In this document: in pieces, positions 60,070 to 64,000 of the stretch
How the letters are laid out: every line of letters begins with the position of its first letter
Numbering within the stretch: position 1 is the first letter of the stretch
NCBI GenBank assembly: GCA_031254645.1
Contig: JAIRUA010000013.1
Location: 30,767-94,766, forward strand
Reading direction: 5' to 3'
Source: Dysgonamonadaceae bacterium
GTDB lineage: Bacteria; Bacteroidota; Bacteroidia; Bacteroidales; Dysgonomonadaceae
DNA length: 64,000 bases
Position numbers and translations under genes: made by a program
The notes under the pieces: generated by a model
Database searches by the model: none
Told to the model about the DNA's origin: nothing
What the model saw: only the letters and a program-made list of their open reading frames with translations

Positions 60070-60111
60070 TTTACGGTTTCTGATTTTCAATAAAAAATCA
60101 TAAATCGTAAA
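60070..60111 (+). repeat. Word-type hairpin between NfeD and flotillin genes
   Basis: TTTACGGTTTCTGATTTT (60070-60087) / AAAATCATAAATCGTAAA (60094-60111), two mismatches; flanking TCGTAAATCTAAAATTGTAAAT continues the words. Confidence 0.65.
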
Positions 60112-60134
60112 TCTAAAATTGTAAATTAAATTTT

Positions 60135-61502
60135 ATGGAAAGTCCAATGATTCTTATTATTGTTGCCGTAGTAGTCGGCTTTATTCTTTTTATCTCTCTA
60201 ATTAAGAGATACAAACGTTGTCCTTCGGACAAAATTCTTGTTGTGTATGGAAAAACGGGTGGCGGTTCAGCCAAATGTATTCACGGTGGTGGTGCATTTA
60301 TTTGGCCTGTAATTCAAGATTACGCATTTTTGTCGCTCACGCCCATTTCCATTGAGGCGAATCTGACGAATGCGCTTAGTAAACAGAACATTCGCGTTGA
60401 TGTACCTTCACGTTTTACCGTTGGTATTTCTACCGATGTTGATTCGATGGGCAATGCGGCAGAGCGCTTGCTTGGACTGTCGAGCGACCACATCAACGAA
60501 CTGACGCGCGACATTCTCTTCGGACAATTACGTTTGGTAATTGCCACAATGAGTATCGAAGAGCTCAATTCCGACCGCGACAAATTTCTCGAAAACGTAT
60601 CGAAAAGCGTTGAAACCGAACTCAAAAAAATCGGTCTCAAACTCATCAACGTAAACGTTACCGATATTAAAGACGAAAGCGGATACATCATCGCACTCGG
60701 AAAAGAAGCCGCCGCAAAAGCCATCAACGAAGCAAAAGTATCTGTGGCAGAGCAAGATAAAATCGGCGAAATCGGTAAAGCCATTGCCGAGCGTGACACA
60801 CGTATCAAAACGTCGGAAGCAAACGCTGTTGCCGTGCAGGGAGAAAACAGCGCAAAAATCGACATTGCCAATTCCGATGCCGCTCGTCGCGAAAAAGAAG
60901 CCGAAGCAATGAAAATTGCCGTTACCGCCGAAAAAGTACAGGAAGCCAAAGCATTGCAAGAAGCATACGCAGCCGAACAACAAGCCGAGCAAGCGCGTGC
61001 CGCACGTGAAAGAGCTACGCAACAGGCGAATATCATCGTACAGGAAGAAATCGAAAAACAGCGTCGAATCATCGAAGCAGAGGCAGAAGCGGAAAAAATT
61101 CGTGTGAACGCCAAAGGGGAAGCTGATGCCATTTTTGCTAAAATGGATGCCGAAGCACGCGGTTATTTCGAAATTTTGACCAAACAAGCCGCCGGTTACG
61201 ACAAAATGGTGCAAGCCGCCGGCAATGCACAAAATGCTTATCAACTGCTGCTTATCGAAAAACTTCCGGAACTTGTCAAAACACAGGTGGAAGCAATCAA
61301 AAACATCAAAATCGACAAAATCACGGTTTGGGATGGCAACAATGGAAAAGACGGAAATACTTCGACCGCTAATTTCCTTGCGGGCTTAATGAAATCCGTT
61401 CCGCCACTCAACGACCTTTTCAACCAAGCGGGAATGGATTTACCGACGTATTTGGGTAGGGAAAGAGAAAATGCAGTGGATGTGGAAGAAGTGAAAGAGT
61501 AA
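60135..61502 (+). CDS. Flotillin-like SPFH protein
   Basis: 455 residues. N-terminal membrane helix (about 5-22), SPFH domain (about 28-200: DKILVVYGKTGGGSAKCIHGGGAFIWPVIQ, GLKLINVNVTDIKDESGYI), long alanine/glutamate-rich coiled coil (about 190-340, repeated EA/KA motifs), and a C-terminal tail from about 385. It matches FloT/YuaG in length and layout. Probably oligomerises on the inner membrane with its NfeD partner. The antisense strand gives long spurious ORFs because of the repetitive Glu/Ala codons. Confidence 0.95.
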   Translation: MESPMILIIVAVVVGFILFISLIKRYKRCPSDKILVVYGKTGGGSAKCIHGGGAFIWPVIQDYAFLSLTPISIEANLTNALSKQNIRVDVPSRFTVGISTDVDSMGNAAERLLGLSSDHINELTRDILFGQLRLVIATMSIEELNSDRDKFLENVSKSVETELKKIGLKLINVNVTDIKDESGYIIALGKEAAAKAINEAKVSVAEQDKIGEIGKAIAERDTRIKTSEANAVAVQGENSAKIDIANSDAARREKEAEAMKIAVTAEKVQEAKALQEAYAAEQQAEQARAARERATQQANIIVQEEIEKQRRIIEAEAEAEKIRVNAKGEADAIFAKMDAEARGYFEILTKQAAGYDKMVQAAGNAQNAYQLLLIEKLPELVKTQVEAIKNIKIDKITVWDGNNGKDGNTSTANFLAGLMKSVPPLNDLFNQAGMDLPTYLGRERENAVDVEEVKE

Positions 61503-61521
61503 TTTTTGAACAGTTCTGAAA

Positions 61522-62670
61522 ATGAAAAAAACAGTATTATTCTGTATTTTAATAAGTACATCAATAGCTTTGTGGGGACAAATAATCCCCACAAGGCGAA
61601 TATATCCTTGGGAAATGATAAAAAATGAAGCTGCCAAAGGTGATGCGTTCGCTCAAACTCTTGTTGGGCGAACTTATTTTCACGGAAGCGATGAATTTTT
61701 TAATAGTGATATTACTCTGGACACAAAAGTGGAAGCTGATGCTACTCAAGCGGTTTATTGGTTTCGAAAAGCAGCAGAGCAGGGCATTTCATTGGCACAA
61801 GGTATGCTCGGTGCGTGTTATTATGAAGGAATTGGCATCGAAAAAGACGGAAATTTAGCTTTATTTTGGTTGGAAAAAGCGGTCGAAAATAAAACTGAAG
61901 ACATAGACGAAGAACAGATGCAGACAATCGTAGAAATAATAAATTGGCTTAAAAATGAAGAATTTGACTCTTCTCGTGCTATAGTGTCTGATAACCATCC
62001 GAATAATTCAGCGAATATTTCGTATTTTGAAATGATTCAAAAAGAAGCTTATCAAGGAAGTGCTTTTCCGCAATTCATTATCGCTCAATTGTATTTTCAA
62101 GGAAGTGAAGCTTTCCCAAATATCCATAATACGCTCGATGAAAAAATTGAAAAAGAGGGAAACTTAGCTTTATATTGGTTTGAAAGAGCTTTTCAAAACG
62201 AAGACGGAGGATTGGAAATAAGGCATTTAGCCAACGTCATCGAAGCCATTAAAGAGTTAAGAGCAGCGGGCTATTCTTCTCAATCAGCAGTAGTGGAAGA
62301 AGCCATTAAAAACGGAAATCTTCAACCGCAGCAAACAATAGAAAACTTGTCATTGATACCGATTTTTGCCACCGATGTTTCTTATGGATATTCGGAAGAA
62401 GATCCTATTAATGTAGGTGGTTTACAGGTTGGTGCGATACAACAACAGATGTTTTTGAGTGCTTTGGCAGGTCCGAATGGCGAAGAAATTAGTTTTCAGC
62501 GAATAGGCAGCTGCTGTTCATTCCCCACTCCCAATGGTTTTAATGGCACCGGTGCTCTTGACAAATACGAAATCACTTATGCGGGACTCTCGACACCCAT
62601 TATCTTGTATTTGAATCTGTATGATTCTGATGTATTGAAAGTACCTGTTGGATTTACGTTAAAGAAATAA
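61522..62670 (+). CDS. Exported Sel1-repeat protein with conserved C-terminal domain
   Basis: 382 residues. Signal peptide to about residue 20 (MKKTVLFCILISTSIALWGQ). Sel1-like repeats at about 35-130 and 165-235 (AFAQTLVGRTYFHGS, AVYWFRKAAEQGISLAQGMLGACYYEGIGI, ALYWFERAFQNE). The C-terminal about 100 residues (YGYSEEDPINVGGLQVGAIQQ, FLSALAGPNGEEISFQRIGSCCSFPTPNGF, PIILYLNLYDSDVLKVPVGFTL) form a distinct domain with a CC pair that I recall as recurrent in Bacteroidota exported proteins. Function unknown. It is 19 bases after the flotillin gene. Confidence 0.8.
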   Translation: MKKTVLFCILISTSIALWGQIIPTRRIYPWEMIKNEAAKGDAFAQTLVGRTYFHGSDEFFNSDITLDTKVEADATQAVYWFRKAAEQGISLAQGMLGACYYEGIGIEKDGNLALFWLEKAVENKTEDIDEEQMQTIVEIINWLKNEEFDSSRAIVSDNHPNNSANISYFEMIQKEAYQGSAFPQFIIAQLYFQGSEAFPNIHNTLDEKIEKEGNLALYWFERAFQNEDGGLEIRHLANVIEAIKELRAAGYSSQSAVVEEAIKNGNLQPQQTIENLSLIPIFATDVSYGYSEEDPINVGGLQVGAIQQQMFLSALAGPNGEEISFQRIGSCCSFPTPNGFNGTGALDKYEITYAGLSTPIILYLNLYDSDVLKVPVGFTLKK

Positions 62671-63006
62671 GAATGCTACATTTGCACAGAAGTAACAATA
62701 TAAAAACATACGAAATATCGCAAGTCTATTAGATAATTTATAATCCGACATTGAATGGCGCATTTTACATTGTCAATGTGCATTGACGCCATAATAACAA
62801 TACAAAATGCATCACAGTAAATAATGCTTAACTATCTTACAAATAATGTTTTGGATAATTTTGTAGTGTTGAGGGAATGTTGTGTTTTTGGCGTATATTT
62901 ACTCGTTATCGGCAAGCGGGACAGTGCGGTTTTCAGCAGACAGTTTGGCGAAAATCCACTAACTTTGCAAAATATTGAGAGAAATGAAAAAACAATATAA
63001 CAAATA
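62671..63006 (+). other. Intergenic region with nested inverted repeat and promoter box
   Basis: No ORF. Contains a nested palindrome (ATGGCG 62755-62760 / CGCCAT 62787-62792, enclosing ACATTG-T-CAATGT at 62767-62779) and, near the end, TAACTTTG at 62960-62967, a perfect -7 element 40 bases before the ankyrin gene. Nothing else seen. Confidence 0.55.
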
Positions 63007-63837
63007 ATGAAAACAACTTTAACGCTCGTAGCCATAGTCTTGGCGATACTATTCGCCAAACCGCTGTTTGACACTTTTATGACAATGCCTATTCGCGGTA
63101 CCAACCATAGTAGTTTGGGACCCGGATTTACCCTTACTATTGACTCCCTCTTTTACACAATCCTTACGCTCATTGGGGTTTTAACCTTGTTGATTGTTTC
63201 GGCACATAAAATATCCGACACTCGAATACTCGTAGCGGTATGGACTGTTACCATTCTCTTGGGTGCAACCTATCCTATCATTCTAACAGTTAAAAATAAA
63301 AATAATCCTGAATATCAATTTGAGAAAAATTGGAAAACATTGAGGGAAAAGGCTGAAAACAAAAGAGTTTCCGATGCCGAAATCAGACGACTTGCCCAAA
63401 AAGTTGCCAAAACAGAGAGCGGTATAGCATTTGAAATTTTGGTTAAAAATTTTCGATTAGATATTGCCCACGAAATGATTGAGAATGGCGAGTATAAAAT
63501 ATGTGAGAACGCTTCAATTTTATTGGTAGATATGGTAAGATATGACTACGATGATAAAGAGTTTAAAAGGGCTACGTTTTTGATTGAAAACAAGACAGAT
63601 GTCAATAGAATCGTCAGTCATAATGGACGTACCCCGATTTTTTACGCTCTCGAAAAAGGAAACATACAATCAGTAAAATTATTGTTAGAAAATGGAGCAA
63701 ATGTAAATATTCGTGATAATGACGGCATAACACCGTTGTCCATTGCCATATTGCAAGATGATCAATATATAACGCTATTACTCGAATATGGGGTAACTCC
63801 CGAAGGCAATGAAATTCAAAAAATAAAATCGAAATGA
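63007..63837 (+). CDS. Membrane protein with C-terminal ankyrin repeats
   Basis: 276 residues. Three hydrophobic segments at about 5-22, 47-66 and 75-95, then a soluble region. Ankyrin repeats cover about 185-270: NGRTPIFYALEKGNIQSVKLLLENGANVN and DGITPLSIAILQDDQYITLLLEYG are clear units and a degenerate one precedes them. Such proteins mediate protein interaction at the membrane; no partner is known. The stop overlaps a short downstream ORF (ATGA). Confidence 0.8.
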   Translation: MKTTLTLVAIVLAILFAKPLFDTFMTMPIRGTNHSSLGPGFTLTIDSLFYTILTLIGVLTLLIVSAHKISDTRILVAVWTVTILLGATYPIILTVKNKNNPEYQFEKNWKTLREKAENKRVSDAEIRRLAQKVAKTESGIAFEILVKNFRLDIAHEMIENGEYKICENASILLVDMVRYDYDDKEFKRATFLIENKTDVNRIVSHNGRTPIFYALEKGNIQSVKLLLENGANVNIRDNDGITPLSIAILQDDQYITLLLEYGVTPEGNEIQKIKSK

Positions 63838-63998
63838 AACACGAAGAAAAAGAAATAGTAAAAAAATGCCTGCACTTAACAAGCGTAGCTGTTGCACAAC
63901 AACCAACATTTTCAAAAATATTATATCAAATGAGCCTTTTTAAGCGAGTCTCATTTTTCACGGATATTGAAATCGAAAAAAACAAGGGCTTATTTTGA
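63834..63998 (+). CDS. Short hypothetical ORF overlapping the ankyrin gene
   Basis: 54 residues (starts MKHEEKEIVKKCLHLTSVAV), ATG overlapping the previous stop in an ATGA junction, ending TGA at 63996-63998. The translational overlap argues for a real gene, but composition gives no family and it may be the 5' end of a frameshifted gene whose continuation lies outside the window. Confidence 0.4.
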   Translation: MKHEEKEIVKKCLHLTSVAVAQQPTFSKILYQMSLFKRVSFFTDIEIEKNKGLF

Positions 63999-64000
63999 CC

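Noticed and set aside
60320..61244. Two long antisense ORFs (270 and 238 residues) opposite the flotillin gene
   Set aside because: They result from repetitive Glu/Ala/Lys codons of the coiled coil; their translations are low-complexity Ser/Phe/Cys-rich and have no start signals.

Overview
The window reads as chromosomal DNA of an uncultured or little-studied member of the Bacteroidota, most likely order Bacteroidales. The evidence is a moderate-to-low GC content, promoters of the TTTG / TAnnTTTG type, a SusC/SusD polysaccharide utilisation locus, a type V (FimA/Mfa1-like) pilus operon, the gene order dut - TPR - DUF4292 - EnvC-like, and a pheA - aminotransferase - DAHP synthase/chorismate mutase - tyrA operon. 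No rRNA, tRNA, CRISPR array, transposase or phage gene was seen.

Layout. 1-2531: 3' part of a copper-type P-type ATPase, translationally coupled to a WYL regulator. 2607-10150: an accessory cassette of twelve small co-directional genes (YCII, GyrI-like, cysteine hydrolase, ABM-like, two DUF3788, alpha/beta hydrolase-SH3 fusion, AlkC-like DNA glycosylase, two DUF3795, QueG-like ferredoxin, YdeI-like), with palindromic repeats in several of its gaps and a candidate WYL operator in its first promoter. 10151-13304: trpB and trpG behind an attenuator with a Trp-Trp leader peptide; trpE, D, C, F and A are absent here. 13358-15140: a secreted sugar isomerase-like protein and a NIPSNAP protein. 15141-19997: a Phe/Tyr operon with a complete Phe/Tyr-rich attenuator and an embedded CAT-family acetyltransferase. 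20012-22195 (minus): a subclass B1 metallo-beta-lactamase directly behind an APC amino-acid transporter. 22417-37964 (minus): a SusC-SusD-LamG-GH144-GH3-GH144 locus, predicted to use beta-1,2-glucan, with a membrane-bound HTH regulator. 38245-43889: housekeeping genes (dut, TPR, DUF4292, EnvC-like, nucleoside transporter). 43890-57717: a type V pilus operon ending in two paralogous giant adhesin-like proteins and bracketed by two copies of a MITE-like palindrome. 57718-63998: AbgT transporter (minus), then NfeD-flotillin, a Sel1 protein, an ankyrin membrane protein and a short ORF.

How parts work together. Aromatic amino acid synthesis appears to be governed by two separate transcription attenuators, one reading Trp and one reading Phe/Tyr. 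The glycan locus forms one operon from the outer-membrane importer to periplasmic and surface hydrolases, closed by an intrinsic terminator. The pilus operon has an OmpA-like/DUF3575-DUF3868 protein, a major pilin, an Mfa2-like anchor, an accessory pilin and two tip candidates. An Arg-(Ser/Ala) site at residue 44-55 of all four pilin-like precursors, absent from the anchor, matches the Arg-cleavage position of Porphyromonas pilins. A recurrent theme is intergenic hairpins whose arms are built from short reiterated words; they differ in sequence but share architecture and occur in at least ten gaps.
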